Positions 52,240-61,199 of a stretch of DNA of 64,000 nt are shown piece after piece. The notes under the pieces are model-generated. The model made no database searches and was not told the DNA's origin. It saw only the letters and a program-made list of their open reading frames with translations. A program made the translations under genes and the position numbers. Source of the stretch: Yeosuana aromativorans (GTDB lineage: Bacteria; Bacteroidota; Bacteroidia; Flavobacteriales; Flavobacteriaceae); contig NZ_BMNR01000002.1 in the NCBI RefSeq assembly GCF_014646655.1, positions 399,942 to 463,941 of the forward strand, given 5' to 3'. Numbering within the stretch: the first letter of the stretch is position 1; every line of letters starts with the position of its first letter.

Positions 52240-53006
52240 AAGTCATAAAAAATATCAGCCACAAAAACGGCTATAAAGTCAATAATGAACAGTAACAATG
52301 ATGTAAAAACTACCGCAGAATTTGCTGCTATTCCCACCCCTGCTGTTCCTTTTTTACAGTAATAGCCCTTAAAACAACCAACAAGGCCAATGGCAAGCCC
52401 AAAAAAGAAGGATTTAACCGTTGCAGGAACTATGTCACCAAACTCCAAAGAATCAAAGACCTGATTAAAGTAAAGGGCAAATGACACATCCCCTTTAAGG
52501 TGCTCTACCAAATAAGAACCATATAAAGCAATGGCGTCGCCAAAAATGACTAACAAAGGAATCATTAATGTTGTTGCCATAACGCGGGTCACCACTAAAT
52601 ATTTAAAAGGATTGGTTCCTGATACTTCCATGGCATCAATTTGCTCAGTAACACGCATAGAACCCAGCTCGGCTCCAATTCCAGATCCAATTTTACCGGC
52701 ACAAACCAATGCTGTAATCATAGGGCCTATTTCCCTAACAATAGAAATACCAACCATGGACGGCATCCAAGATACCGCTCCAAACTCCATTAATGTTGGC
52801 CTGGTTTGTAAGGTAAGTACCAATCCAATAATAAAACCAGTAATACCAACCAATAACAAGGATCTGTTCCCAATGCTGTAACATTGTCTTAAAAACTCTT
52901 TAAACTCATAAGGTCTCCTAAACACCTCTTTAAAAAACCGAATTGTAAAATAAGTTAGTTCTCCAATTTCCATGAAGAATGACTTTATTTTAATCCATAT
53001 TAGCAT
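52236..53006 (-). CDS. ABC transporter permease, MlaE-like
   Basis: A 256-residue permease with several membrane helices and the MlaE signature (AELGSMRVTEQIDAMEVSGTNPFKYLVVTR). It forms the membrane core of a lipid transporter with the downstream ATPase and MCE protein. It lies divergent from the coiled-coil gene at 53155, and the shared operator fits that gene better than this operon. Confidence 0.9.
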   Translation of the reverse strand: MLIWIKIKSFFMEIGELTYFTIRFFKEVFRRPYEFKEFLRQCYSIGNRSLLLVGITGFIIGLVLTLQTRPTLMEFGAVSWMPSMVGISIVREIGPMITALVCAGKIGSGIGAELGSMRVTEQIDAMEVSGTNPFKYLVVTRVMATTLMIPLLVIFGDAIALYGSYLVEHLKGDVSFALYFNQVFDSLEFGDIVPATVKSFFFGLAIGLVGCFKGYYCKKGTAGVGIAANSAVVFTSLLLFIIDFIAVFVADIFYDL

Positions 53007-53085
53007 AAAGCATATAAATGTATGTTACAATTAAATCTAAGGTATTACCACAACATACAAAATGATTAAAGTCAGAACACTTGAC

Positions 53086-53128
53086 TGAGAAAAATCATTG
53101 CCAATCAAAGGTTTAGTTTGCATATTTA
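53086..53128 (+). promoter_or_regulatory. Weak island-type promoter of the coiled-coil gene
   Basis: TGAGAAAAATCA (53086-53097, one half-site mismatch) and, 23 bp on, CATATTTA (53121-53128). Leftward the octamer position (TTTTGTAT) does not fit, so the Mla operon is probably not driven by it. Confidence 0.5.
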
Positions 53129-53154
53129 ATATCATCTTAAAACTTATAATCATG

Positions 53155-53754
53155 AAAACTAAACAGGATATTCAATTTGTGGACAAAATCATTGGGGCCC
53201 TTAGAAAATCAGCTATTGAATTGGAAGAATTTCAAGTTAAAGCCGCTTTAGGAAAAGTAGAAGCCCAAGACAAGTATGAAGAGGTCAAGAAAAAATTTAA
53301 TTTGTTTATTCACGACAGTGAGTTCAAAATAAAAGAAATCAAAGAAAAAATAGAAGAACTCAATACTAAGTTTGATGAACTACGCGTACAATTAGCTTTG
53401 GGAAAGGCCGAGACCAAGGAAATCTTTAAAAAACAAAAAAAGCAGATCCTTTCAACTTTACATGAGATTGAAGTCAAAATAAAAACCAATGAAACATTGA
53501 ATAGAATGTACGCGCTAACGCTCATTGAAATTGAACAATTCAAAATTCAGTTAGAGATCTTGGAACAAAAATTCAAAAAGGACAAAAAAGGAGGAAAAGT
53601 CGCTTTTGAAAAAGGAAAACAAGAATTTAATTCTTTTATAGATAGGTTTAAAGGTAAATATGCTAAGAAGAAAGAAGAAACCAAACTAGAGCATTTTCAA
53701 AATGAAATTTCTGAAGCCTTCAGCCATTTCAAAAAAGCATTTTCAAAAGCATAA
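53155..53754 (+). CDS. Coiled-coil protein, unknown function
   Basis: I use the ATG at 53155 (MKTKQDIQF); a frame from 53098 would overlap the operator. The 199-residue protein is almost all helix, with Lys/Glu-rich heptads and no signal peptide or membrane segment. It resembles stress-induced phasin-like or cytoskeletal proteins only in composition. It is followed by a very stable terminator. Confidence 0.68.
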   Translation, partial: KTKQDIQFVDKIIGALRKSAIELEEFQVKAALGKVEAQDKYEEVKKKFNLFIHDSEFKIKEIKEKIEELNTKFDELRVQLALGKAETKEIFKKQKKQILSTLHEIEVKIKTNETLNRMYALTLIEIEQFKIQLEILEQKFKKDKKGGKVAFEKGKQEFNSFIDRFKGKYAKKKEETKLEHFQNEISEAFSHFKKAFSKA

Positions 53755-53770
53755 CCTGCAAATCTTCAGT

Positions 53771-53800
53771 AAAAAACGTACTCGCTCAAGTACGTTTTTT
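53771..53800. terminator. Bidirectional terminator
   Basis: 12-bp stem AAAAAACGTACT/AGTACGTTTTTT with a 6-base loop. It separates the convergent coiled-coil and UbiB-like genes. Confidence 0.87.
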
Positions 53801-53811
53801 GTTTTAAATGG

Positions 53812-55515
53812 TTAATAATCATAATCGCCCTTTTTAATATTTGACAACAGGCCATACCCAAGTAAAACGGCCAATGAAAAACTTGTCATACCTAAAATGG
53901 AAATCCCGTTCCAAAGTGGATGTATCTCAAAAATAATGAACAAGGAAGCACTGATTATCAAAGCGACCATAATAGAAGCCGTAACCAATTGTTTTGTAAT
54001 TCTTTGTAAGGTATGCACCAGAGGATCAATGCCTTTGTGTGACAAATCAACTTTTATAGTACCTGAATTTATTTTTCGTATGGCATTTTTTAAATCCGTT
54101 GGAAAATCTTCCATATAGTTTGTTAGCTCAATAACTGAGTTCACAACTTTTTTACCTATTGTTACAGGATTGTATTTTTGGGTAGCGCTATGTCTCAAAT
54201 AAGGTTTTACAATTTCAAACACCTCTAGGTTAGGGTCCAGTTTTTCAATAACACCTTCTATGGTCACTAAAGACCTGGCAAAAAGAAAAAAATAAGTAGG
54301 CACTATTAATCCGTGGGCAATGATAATGTCTTTGAGTTCCAATAAAATAGTGCTCATTTCATTTTCATGAACATCCCTTACATAATATTTTTCCACAAAT
54401 TCGTTAATATCAAACTCCAAGGCTCTCATGTCACTTACAGGAGCATGGTTAGAAAGTTGCTGCAATACTTTAATGATTTGTTTTACATCCTTATTGGTGA
54501 TGGCTATAAATAATTTGCCGAAAATTGAGATATCTCTTGGCAACATACTTCCCATCATACCAAAATCCAAATAACAAATATGACCGTTTGGGAGCACCAA
54601 TAAATTGCCGGGATGCGGATCTGCATGGAAAAAACCATATTCAAAAATTTGTTTAAAATAACTTATGGCAAGCCGTCTAGCAATAACTTTTGTATCAAAT
54701 TCCTTACTTAACAACTCATTGATTCTATCTATCTTGATTCCAGACATGAACTCTAAGGCCAGAACCTTTGGTGTTGTAAAATCTGGATATACTCTAGGTG
54801 CTTGTGCAAATTGTTCTAATGAACCATCTTTTGCCAGATTGTTGTAAAATCTTTGTACGTTAATGGATTCATTTATGAAATCGAGTTCCTTTAATATAGA
54901 ATCTTCAAAATTTTTGACCAATCCAACAGGGTCAAAGTTTTTTAAAGACGGTATTCTTCGCTCCAAAACATTAGCAATTTTGTACATGACCTTAATGTCC
55001 TCAGTAATGATATCATAAATTCCGGCGCGTTGTATTTTTAAAGCAACCCGTTTACCGGAATGCAAGGTAATTTTGTGTACTTGTGCCATGGATGCCGATG
55101 CAAAAGGAATGGGTTCAAACCATGCAAATAAATGTTCCACTCTGCCCTTTAACTCCGTTTCAACAACTTCTTTAGCTACTATTTCAGACATTGGGGGTAC
55201 ATTGTCTTGAAGTTTTTCCAATTCTAAAGTTAATTCCAAAGGAACCAAATCTGGTCTGTTGCTCAATATTTGTCCAAATTTCACAAAAGTTGGTCCCAAT
55301 TCCTCGCATACCAATCTCATTTTGGCCCATTTACTGAATTTGGCAACATGCTTTTTTGTTGAATTTGGGATTAGTTTTTGAATTAATATGTATTGACTGT
55401 TTTCATCTAAATAATGAACCAAATCTTCAAAGCCATATTTTAATAGGACTCTTAGAATTTGATTATATCTAGAGATGGATTTAAATTTTTTTCCAATATC
55501 TGTTACAACGCCCAT
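53812..55515 (-). CDS. ABC1/UbiB/AarF-type atypical kinase
   Basis: A 567-residue protein with the KxGQ segment (GPTFVKFGQILSNRPDLVP), the ADCK-type core (VALKIQRAG, then FHADPHPGNL, ICYLDFGMMG) and two C-terminal membrane helices. UbiB-like kinases support quinone biosynthesis or export, relevant to respiration under changing oxygen. It follows the phasin-like gene by 4 bp in the same direction and shares its promoter. Confidence 0.9.
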   Translation of the reverse strand: MGVVTDIGKKFKSISRYNQILRVLLKYGFEDLVHYLDENSQYILIQKLIPNSTKKHVAKFSKWAKMRLVCEELGPTFVKFGQILSNRPDLVPLELTLELEKLQDNVPPMSEIVAKEVVETELKGRVEHLFAWFEPIPFASASMAQVHKITLHSGKRVALKIQRAGIYDIITEDIKVMYKIANVLERRIPSLKNFDPVGLVKNFEDSILKELDFINESINVQRFYNNLAKDGSLEQFAQAPRVYPDFTTPKVLALEFMSGIKIDRINELLSKEFDTKVIARRLAISYFKQIFEYGFFHADPHPGNLLVLPNGHICYLDFGMMGSMLPRDISIFGKLFIAITNKDVKQIIKVLQQLSNHAPVSDMRALEFDINEFVEKYYVRDVHENEMSTILLELKDIIIAHGLIVPTYFFLFARSLVTIEGVIEKLDPNLEVFEIVKPYLRHSATQKYNPVTIGKKVVNSVIELTNYMEDFPTDLKNAIRKINSGTIKVDLSHKGIDPLVHTLQRITKQLVTASIMVALIISASLFIIFEIHPLWNGISILGMTSFSLAVLLGYGLLSNIKKGDYDY

Positions 55516-55519
55516 CTTA

Positions 55520-55888
55520 TTATGATTCCAGTTTGTTTAGCCTCGCTTCAAGTAAAGCAACACTTGTCTCAAGTTTTTCGAGTTTGATGTTTAGAGCCTT
55601 AATTTCATCTAAGTGAGCAACATTTATTTTTTTGTAGAACTTTGCCACTAGTTCTTCTATTTTTTCATTTAGTTCTTCCCTTAGCTCATGGGCTTTTAAA
55701 ATTATTTTATCTGCAAACTCGAGTTCATTTCCGTTTTCATCCAATTGGGTTTCAGATAACACCCTATTGATATTGTCTTTGCCTTTTTCTGAAAGCGTAT
55801 TTATTTTATCCAATAATTTAGTATCTCTTGCTATATAATAAAGGCTTGAGCTTAATGTAAGCAATTCTAATATTGTTTTTGTTTTCAT
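55520..55888 (-). CDS. Phasin-like coiled-coil protein
   Basis: I use ATG 55888 (MKTKTILEL); the frame from 55957 would extend over the operator. The 122-residue protein has an N-terminal hydrophobic stretch and a long amphipathic helical coil (KAHELREELNEKIEELVAKF..., then heptad-like LEKLETSVALLEARL). It resembles phasin or apolipoprotein-like helical proteins by composition. The gene is the first of a unit with the UbiB-like kinase. Confidence 0.62.
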   Translation of the reverse strand: MKTKTILELLTLSSSLYYIARDTKLLDKINTLSEKGKDNINRVLSETQLDENGNELEFADKIILKAHELREELNEKIEELVAKFYKKINVAHLDEIKALNIKLEKLETSVALLEARLNKLES

Positions 55889-55917
55889 AATGCACGGCTT
55901 TAACTTAAAAACACAAT

Positions 55918-55991
55918 TAAATGTATCACTAAATAAAGAGGTTCTAAATGATTTCAATCATTTCAAAAAGCATGCTAATGAGTTATTTTTA
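55918..55991. promoter_or_regulatory. Bidirectional island-type operator
   Basis: TGATTTCAATCA (55949-55960). Both sides have excellent octamers at 23 bp: TACATTTA (55918-55925, minus strand toward the phasin-like/UbiB unit) and TATTTTTA (55984-55991, toward the CBS gene). One palindrome should activate both genes. Confidence 0.77.
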
Positions 55992-56019
55992 ATGATATAA
56001 AAGACAAAAAAAGAAGGCC

Positions 56020-56424
56020 ATGAAAACCCAATTATCATCAATAATGACAAAACATGTGGTTTGTGTTTCTCCTGAACAAAACTTAATTGATGTCAAGCAT
56101 ATTTATGAGAAGAGAAACTTCCATCATCATATTCCTGTGGTTGAAAACAATAAGTTAGTGGGAATGGTCAGTTTAATAGATTTTATGTACAACATTTCAG
56201 GGGCTGGAATTAATGATGACAATACTGTATATAGTGAATTGACCGTTAAAGACATCATGACCCAAAAACCATTTTATTTAACAACAATGTCCACCATTGA
56301 AGACGCAGCCAAGGTTTTGATTGAAGGTAATTATCATGCCATACCTATTGTTGAGGACGACCGGCTGGTCGGGATCATATCAACAGCAGACCTGATAAAA
56401 TTTTTCCTAAGCAAGGCATCATAA
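56020..56424 (+). CDS. CBS-pair protein
   Basis: A 134-residue protein made of two CBS motifs (about 7-65 and 80-130), with MTKHVVCVSPEQNLIDV and MTQKPFYLTTMSTIEDA starts and DFM or STADLIKF ends. CBS pairs bind adenine nucleotides and may report energy state; no catalytic domain is attached. Divergent from the phasin-like gene, sharing its operator. Confidence 0.9.
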   Translation: MKTQLSSIMTKHVVCVSPEQNLIDVKHIYEKRNFHHHIPVVENNKLVGMVSLIDFMYNISGAGINDDNTVYSELTVKDIMTQKPFYLTTMSTIEDAAKVLIEGNYHAIPIVEDDRLVGIISTADLIKFFLSKAS

Positions 56425-56468
56425 TCCATTAAGAATGTTCAAACCCTTTTTTAGAATCCATTTGATGC

Positions 56469-56511
56469 TGATAACGATCATTGTCCACACTAATAACATC
56501 CAGTACTTTCC
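56469..56511 (+). promoter_or_regulatory. Island-type promoter of the patatin-like gene
   Basis: TGATAACGATCA (56469-56480) followed after 23 bp by TACTTTCC (56504-56511), a weaker octamer. Predicted start near 56516, 17 bp before the ATG. Confidence 0.6.
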
Positions 56512-56532
56512 CAATATAATAATTCATTAAAA

Positions 56533-57312
56533 ATGACTACTGGGTTAGTCCTCTCCGGAGGAGGTATGCGTGGAGCTGCACATATTGGAGCTATAAAAGC
56601 CCTTGAAGAACATGATATATTTCCAACCCACATTGCCGGTACAAGTGCCGGTGCTGTAGTAGGCGCTCTTTATGCTTATGGCCACAGTTGTGAGGACATG
56701 TTAACATTTCTCAAAGGGATTAATATATTGGACATAAAAAAATATGCTCTAAATAAGCCTGGCCTTATTGATGCTGAAAAATTTTACCCTGGCTTTAAGA
56801 CCTGTCTTAAAAATGACGATTTTTCATCTCTGAAAAAGCAATTGACCATAACCGCTACAAATATTTTAAACGGTAAACTAGAAATTTTTAAGACCGGCGA
56901 ATTGATTAGGCCTGTTTTAGCCTCGGCAGCAATACCGGGGATTTTTGCTCCAGTAAAAATCAATGACTCTTATTATGTTGATGGGGGCACACTAAATAAT
57001 TTCCCAGTTGAACTATTAAAATCAACATGCGATAAAATTATTGGAATCTATGTCAATAGTTTTGATGATATAAAAATCAAGGATTTAAAGCATTCTTATA
57101 ATGTCATAGAAAGGGCTTTTATAATAAAATCTGTTGATGAGGACTTAAAAAAGTTCAACGACTGTGATTTAATTATATCCCCAAAAGGATTAAATAAATT
57201 TGGGGTTTTTGACAAAAACCATCTTAACGATATCTTCAACCTTGGTTATGAAGCCACTAAAAAAGAATTAACAAACAATAATAAATTTTCAATGAAAACA
57301 ATGGCAGACTGA
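56533..57312 (+). CDS. Patatin-like phospholipase
   Basis: A 259-residue cytoplasmic lipase-type protein. The oxyanion motif SGGGMRG near residue 8, nucleophile GTSAG near 39-43 and DGG with catalytic Asp near 151 are all intact. It hydrolyses acyl esters of phospholipids; the substrate is unknown. Its stop overlaps the operator that precedes the HMA gene. Confidence 0.88.
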   Translation: MTTGLVLSGGGMRGAAHIGAIKALEEHDIFPTHIAGTSAGAVVGALYAYGHSCEDMLTFLKGINILDIKKYALNKPGLIDAEKFYPGFKTCLKNDDFSSLKKQLTITATNILNGKLEIFKTGELIRPVLASAAIPGIFAPVKINDSYYVDGGTLNNFPVELLKSTCDKIIGIYVNSFDDIKIKDLKHSYNVIERAFIIKSVDEDLKKFNDCDLIISPKGLNKFGVFDKNHLNDIFNLGYEATKKELTNNNKFSMKTMAD

Positions 57313-57352
57313 TACTGATCATTTCCGTTTTTTTATTGGACACTTATCTTTA
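57310..57352 (+). promoter_or_regulatory. Island-type promoter of the HMA-peroxiredoxin-LDT unit
   Basis: TGATACTGATCA (57310-57321) with TATCTTTA (57345-57352) exactly 23 bp on. Predicted start near 57357, 14 bp before the ATG. The palindrome overlaps the end of the patatin gene. Confidence 0.73.
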
Positions 57353-57370
57353 TAAACATAATATCATCAC

Positions 57371-57634
57371 ATGAAAACTACTTTATATATACATAATTTA
57401 AAATGTCCGAACTGTGAGACAATTATTATAGAAAAGCTTTCTAAGCTAAAACATATAACTAATGTTTTTATTAAAAGACAATATGCCACAGTAACCTTTG
57501 AGCATGAAACAGCTAAAGATATTGATTTGGTAAAAGCTACCCTTACAAAAATGGGTTATCCCCCTTTTGGTGAAAAAAACAATTTAATTAAAAAAACAAA
57601 ATCCTATCTGAGCTGTGCAGTAAACAAAAAATAA
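57371..57634 (+). CDS. HMA-domain metal-binding protein
   Basis: An 87-residue heavy-metal-associated protein with the CxxC motif at CPNC (residues about 13-16), as in CopZ and the metal-binding domains of P-type ATPases. It would bind Cu(I), Zn or a similar ion. It has a basic C-terminal tail with an extra Cys. Seven bases separate it from the peroxiredoxin gene. Confidence 0.83.
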   Translation: MKTTLYIHNLKCPNCETIIIEKLSKLKHITNVFIKRQYATVTFEHETAKDIDLVKATLTKMGYPPFGEKNNLIKKTKSYLSCAVNKK

Positions 57635-57640
57635 AAAAAA

Positions 57641-58357
57641 ATGGAAACACTATTTCAAGAACAAATCATTTCAATTCCAAGAATTGGAGATTATGCACCA
57701 GAATTTAAAGCAGTAACAACACAAGGCCCTATTAATTTTCCTTCGGATTACAAAGGCAAATGGGTCATTTTATTTAGTCACCCGGCAGATTTTACTCCCG
57801 TTTGCACATCAGAGTTTATCACTTTTGCTAGCCTAGAAAACAAGTTTGCTAAAGCCAATTGCAAATTGATAGGCCTCTCTATTGATGGATTATATAGCCA
57901 TATAGCATGGTTAAGAACCATTAAAGAGAAAATCAAATTTAAAGGCTTAAAAAATGTAGAAGTAAAATTTCCTTTAATTGAAGATATTACTATGGAAATA
58001 GCCAAAAAATATGGCATGATTCAACCTGGCGAAAGTAAGACACAAGCTGTGAGAGCCGTATTTTTTATAGATCCCAAAGGTATTGTTAGAGCTCTTATTT
58101 ATTATCCGTTGAGTTTAGGTAGAAATTTTGATGAGATTTACAGAGCGTTAATTGCTATGCAAACGGCAGATAAGTTTGCGGTTGCAACACCCGCAGATTG
58201 GAACCCCGGTGATGATGTAATCATTTCGCCCGCTGGTTCCTGTGGTGTAGCCGAAGAACGAATGACCACCAAAAACGGGTTGACTTGTGAAGATTGGTTT
58301 TTCTGTACCAAAAAACTGGACAAAGACACTGTTTTAAGTGAGCTGATAAAAAATTAA
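57641..58357 (+). CDS. 1-Cys-type peroxiredoxin (AhpC/TSA, Prx6-like)
   Basis: A 238-residue peroxiredoxin. The peroxidatic Cys is C55 in HPADFTPVCTSEF, and GIVRALIYYPLSLGRN and the C-terminal extension place it in the long 1-Cys/Prx6 subfamily. A C-terminal CEDWFFC adds more cysteines. It reduces H2O2 and organic peroxides. Its stop shares a base with the next start (TAATG). Confidence 0.92.
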   Translation: METLFQEQIISIPRIGDYAPEFKAVTTQGPINFPSDYKGKWVILFSHPADFTPVCTSEFITFASLENKFAKANCKLIGLSIDGLYSHIAWLRTIKEKIKFKGLKNVEVKFPLIEDITMEIAKKYGMIQPGESKTQAVRAVFFIDPKGIVRALIYYPLSLGRNFDEIYRALIAMQTADKFAVATPADWNPGDDVIISPAGSCGVAEERMTTKNGLTCEDWFFCTKKLDKDTVLSELIKN

Positions 58358-59328
58358 TGTCAAAAAAAGCTAACAAGATGTTTTCTAAATTAAGTTTTCC
58401 ACTTTTTTTGGTATTCATCTTGTTAGTTATTTCCATAAAGTTTTGCTGCCCTAATAATCCAAATTACCTCATTGTATCATCAACTTTTAAAAACAATCAA
58501 GTATTAAATAAAGTCTATAAGCCAGCTAATATTGTGGTTGACAAACCAATAACGGTTGGAAATTATTTTAAATTTATAGACTCAATTGTTCAAAAATATG
58601 ACTCAGTAACGTCCTATCGTTTAACTGAACACCTTTTGGTTAGAGCCAATCCATGGATTATTGATACACTGAAAAACACCGATTATTACACGATGAAAAA
58701 CAAGGGACGATTTGTGTATGATCAAAAAAAGATTGTTGTGCTTCATAAAGGTGATTCAATTTTATTGCCCGATTCAGCATTAGCAAAAAAAATACTTCAA
58801 TCGTTTCAAAACACGATGATTGATATCAATATTCCGGAGTTCAAGCTACGTATCATTGAAGATTCAAATGTGTTATATGAATGTCCCATTCGAGTGGGAC
58901 GCCCCGAAATGAAGTTCCTTAAAATGAGTAACAGGGTGACGGATTTAAGAACCAAAACAGGCACTGGTTTTATAGTAAATCACGTCCGTAATCCTAATTA
59001 TTACAATCCTGTAAATGGACATCAATATTTTGTTACCAAAAGAGACGACCTTATCGTAACGGCATTGCCACAAATACCCTTTATAGAAACAGAAATAAAT
59101 GGTATACGAAACGGGCAACTTATCCATCCTACAACAAACCCTGTAACTTTAGGGAAAGCCTATTCAAATGGCTGTATAGGTACTAAAGAAGGTGATGCTT
59201 GGGTTATTTACTATTATGCTCCAATTGGCACAAAAATCAATATACGTTATGATTTACAGGTGAATGATTCTTTAGGTCAAAAGATTACTTTAAAGGATAT
59301 TTACAATCAAAATACAGCCTTAAACTAG
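58357..59328 (+). CDS. L,D-transpeptidase (YkuD-type)
   Basis: A 323-residue envelope enzyme with an N-terminal membrane helix (about 15-28). The YkuD catalytic segment is IHPTTNPVTLGKAYSNGCIGT, with His and Cys in the usual H-...-NGC spacing (SNGCIG instead of the common SHGC). It would cross-link peptidoglycan or attach proteins. Translation is coupled to the peroxiredoxin by overlap. Confidence 0.88.
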   Translation: MSKKANKMFSKLSFPLFLVFILLVISIKFCCPNNPNYLIVSSTFKNNQVLNKVYKPANIVVDKPITVGNYFKFIDSIVQKYDSVTSYRLTEHLLVRANPWIIDTLKNTDYYTMKNKGRFVYDQKKIVVLHKGDSILLPDSALAKKILQSFQNTMIDINIPEFKLRIIEDSNVLYECPIRVGRPEMKFLKMSNRVTDLRTKTGTGFIVNHVRNPNYYNPVNGHQYFVTKRDDLIVTALPQIPFIETEINGIRNGQLIHPTTNPVTLGKAYSNGCIGTKEGDAWVIYYYAPIGTKINIRYDLQVNDSLGQKITLKDIYNQNTALN

Positions 59329-59350
59329 TCTGGATTTCTGGAAAAAAAAG

Positions 59351-60373
59351 TTAAGCCGACACACTTTTATTGGTACTGCCAGAAAAATGCAGCTCATTTT
59401 CTGTTTCCTTGTTATCATTCCAGCAATTTAAATTATAAATAGTGGTTTCTGCAATATTTGTAAGTGCTTCTTCAGTTAAAAAAGCATGGTGTCCTGTAAT
59501 AAGTACATTTGGTAGCGCATTAAGTTTTATAAGCATATCATCCTTTGGAATATCATAAGAATGATCTTTAAAGAAAACATTCCTTTCGTGCTCATATACA
59601 TCCATGCCCAATCCAGAAATACGCTTGCTTAACAAAGCATCAATAATATCTTTGGTGTTAATTACAGCTCCTCTGGCAGTATTGATTACAATGCAATTTG
59701 GTTTCATTAAATCAATTAGCTCTTTGCTTATTAAATGATGTGTTTCAGAGTTTAAAGGCACATGAATGCTAATGATATCTGATGTTTTGCAAAGCTCTTT
59801 AAGTGTAACATATTTTAAGTGATATGAAACAGACAATTTTTTATTTTCCAAAATATCAAAGCCCAATAAATTACATCCAAAACCATGCATGATCCTAGTC
59901 ATCACAGATCCTATTTTGCCAGTACCAATAATCCCAACGGTTTTGCCATATAAATCAAAACCAATAAGGTTATTAATGTCAAAATTAAATTGTTTTACCC
60001 GTTGATTTGATACTATTATCTTTCTGTTTAAAGCTTGTAGAATGGCAAGTGCATGCTCTGCAATTGCATATGGTGAGTAAATAGGTACATTGGCCACTTT
60101 AATACCCAAGTTCTGCGCTGTAAAAAGGTTAACATTGTCATGCCCAACAGACCTTAGCGTGATATATTTTACTCCAAAATCCTTTAATTTTTCCAAAACT
60201 ATGTTGGATACCATATCACTTGAAAATACTGAAATAGCATTATAACTAATAGCTTTCATGGCAGTTTCTGATGACAATACATCTTTGATGAATGTTATCT
60301 TATGCTTGCCCCTATTGGCGTCTTCTAAATATTCAATCTCAAAATCTTTTGAGCTGTATACAAGTACTTTCAT
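59351..60373 (-). CDS. D-2-hydroxyacid dehydrogenase, D-lactate dehydrogenase-like
   Basis: A 340-residue NAD-dependent enzyme with the Rossmann motif GTGKIG, the catalytic Arg in NTARGAV, Glu in GMDVYEHE and His in ITGHHAFLT. Sequence pattern fits fermentative D-LdhA, reducing pyruvate to D-lactate under low oxygen, though other 2-hydroxyacids are possible. It is the second gene of an operon with an island promoter, 2 bp after the lipoprotein gene. Confidence 0.88.
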   Translation of the reverse strand: MKVLVYSSKDFEIEYLEDANRGKHKITFIKDVLSSETAMKAISYNAISVFSSDMVSNIVLEKLKDFGVKYITLRSVGHDNVNLFTAQNLGIKVANVPIYSPYAIAEHALAILQALNRKIIVSNQRVKQFNFDINNLIGFDLYGKTVGIIGTGKIGSVMTRIMHGFGCNLLGFDILENKKLSVSYHLKYVTLKELCKTSDIISIHVPLNSETHHLISKELIDLMKPNCIVINTARGAVINTKDIIDALLSKRISGLGMDVYEHERNVFFKDHSYDIPKDDMLIKLNALPNVLITGHHAFLTEEALTNIAETTIYNLNCWNDNKETENELHFSGSTNKSVSA

Positions 60374-60375
60374 TT

Positions 60376-61017
60376 TTATTGTTTGACATTTGAAGAAATA
60401 ATCGCTTCATTTTCCAAAGACTTAATAATACTTTTTACATAATCTTTAACTGTGGTATTAATAGCTTTTGGATCAACAATATCATAGGAAGCAACCCATA
60501 CCAATGACTTGACATTATCTTCCTTCAAATCATATAATGTTGCCTCAATGTTGTAAATATTATATTTTTCATAGTAAGAGGGATCAAGATATATGTCTTG
60601 ATACATATAATAATAAGGTCTAAAACGTCTCCAATAATAATCTCTTCTGTAAATATCTGAAGAATAAGCAACTTTTTCTTTTACACCTTTTACTGCTGAT
60701 ATTAAAATGGCATCAAACCCGTTATGAGCAAGTCTTTCAACTTCATTTTGAATATTCTCTTCAGTTTGTCTTACGCTTGTAAATTCAGTTTTAAACACGT
60801 CAAAACTCTCAACGGCATGTATACCTCTCTCTTCAAGCGATAATACCAATTGCTCTTCAAATACCCTCCTAGCTGTTAGATTATCCGTCAAACCAACTAC
60901 CAAGATTTTTTTAGGGCTATAGCCTGTATAGTCTTTGTTGACCCAACTATCTATTGTTCTTACAGAAGAACAATCCAGTAACAACAACATTATTAATAAA
61001 TAAAAAAACGCTTTCAT
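60376..61017 (-). CDS. Lipoprotein, DUF4136-like
   Basis: A 213-residue lipoprotein (signal 1-15, LLLLDCSS with Cys at 16). The mature part has GYSPKKILVVGLTDNL-like and ESFDVFKTEF-type segments, and a Tyr/Arg-rich stretch (SDIYRRDYYWRRFRPYYYMYQ). The pattern resembles the DUF4136 or FlgO-like outer-membrane lipoproteins; function unknown. It heads the operon with the D-2-hydroxyacid dehydrogenase. Confidence 0.67.
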   Translation of the reverse strand: MKAFFYLLIMLLLLDCSSVRTIDSWVNKDYTGYSPKKILVVGLTDNLTARRVFEEQLVLSLEERGIHAVESFDVFKTEFTSVRQTEENIQNEVERLAHNGFDAILISAVKGVKEKVAYSSDIYRRDYYWRRFRPYYYMYQDIYLDPSYYEKYNIYNIEATLYDLKEDNVKSLVWVASYDIVDPKAINTTVKDYVKSIIKSLENEAIISSNVKQ

Positions 61018-61036
61018 TGGTTAACATTTACTCTAA

Positions 61037-61079
61037 TAAAACTATCAGAATATATAGTAAAGCACAATGATAAATATCA
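61037..61079 (-). promoter_or_regulatory. Island-type promoter of the lipoprotein-LDH operon
   Basis: TGATAAATATCA (61068-61079) with octamer TAGTTTTA (61037-61044) 23 bp away on the minus strand. Predicted start near 61032, 15 bp before the ATG. This is the last island operator I find before the polysaccharide genes. Confidence 0.73.
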
Positions 61080-61199
61080 GTGATTTTTATAAGAATAGAC
61101 ACAAATTAATCACAAGTGAAGATAAAAATCCTTGAAAAAAATGTTAAGATACCTTGATAGCAATAACTCTTATTAAAATTAAATTTATTTAATGCTATA

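Noticed and set aside
53041-53085. Island-type promoter for the Mla operon
   Set aside because: The octamer position on the minus strand reads TTTTGTAT, which does not fit the TAnnTTTR pattern, so the shared operator is assigned only to the coiled-coil gene.
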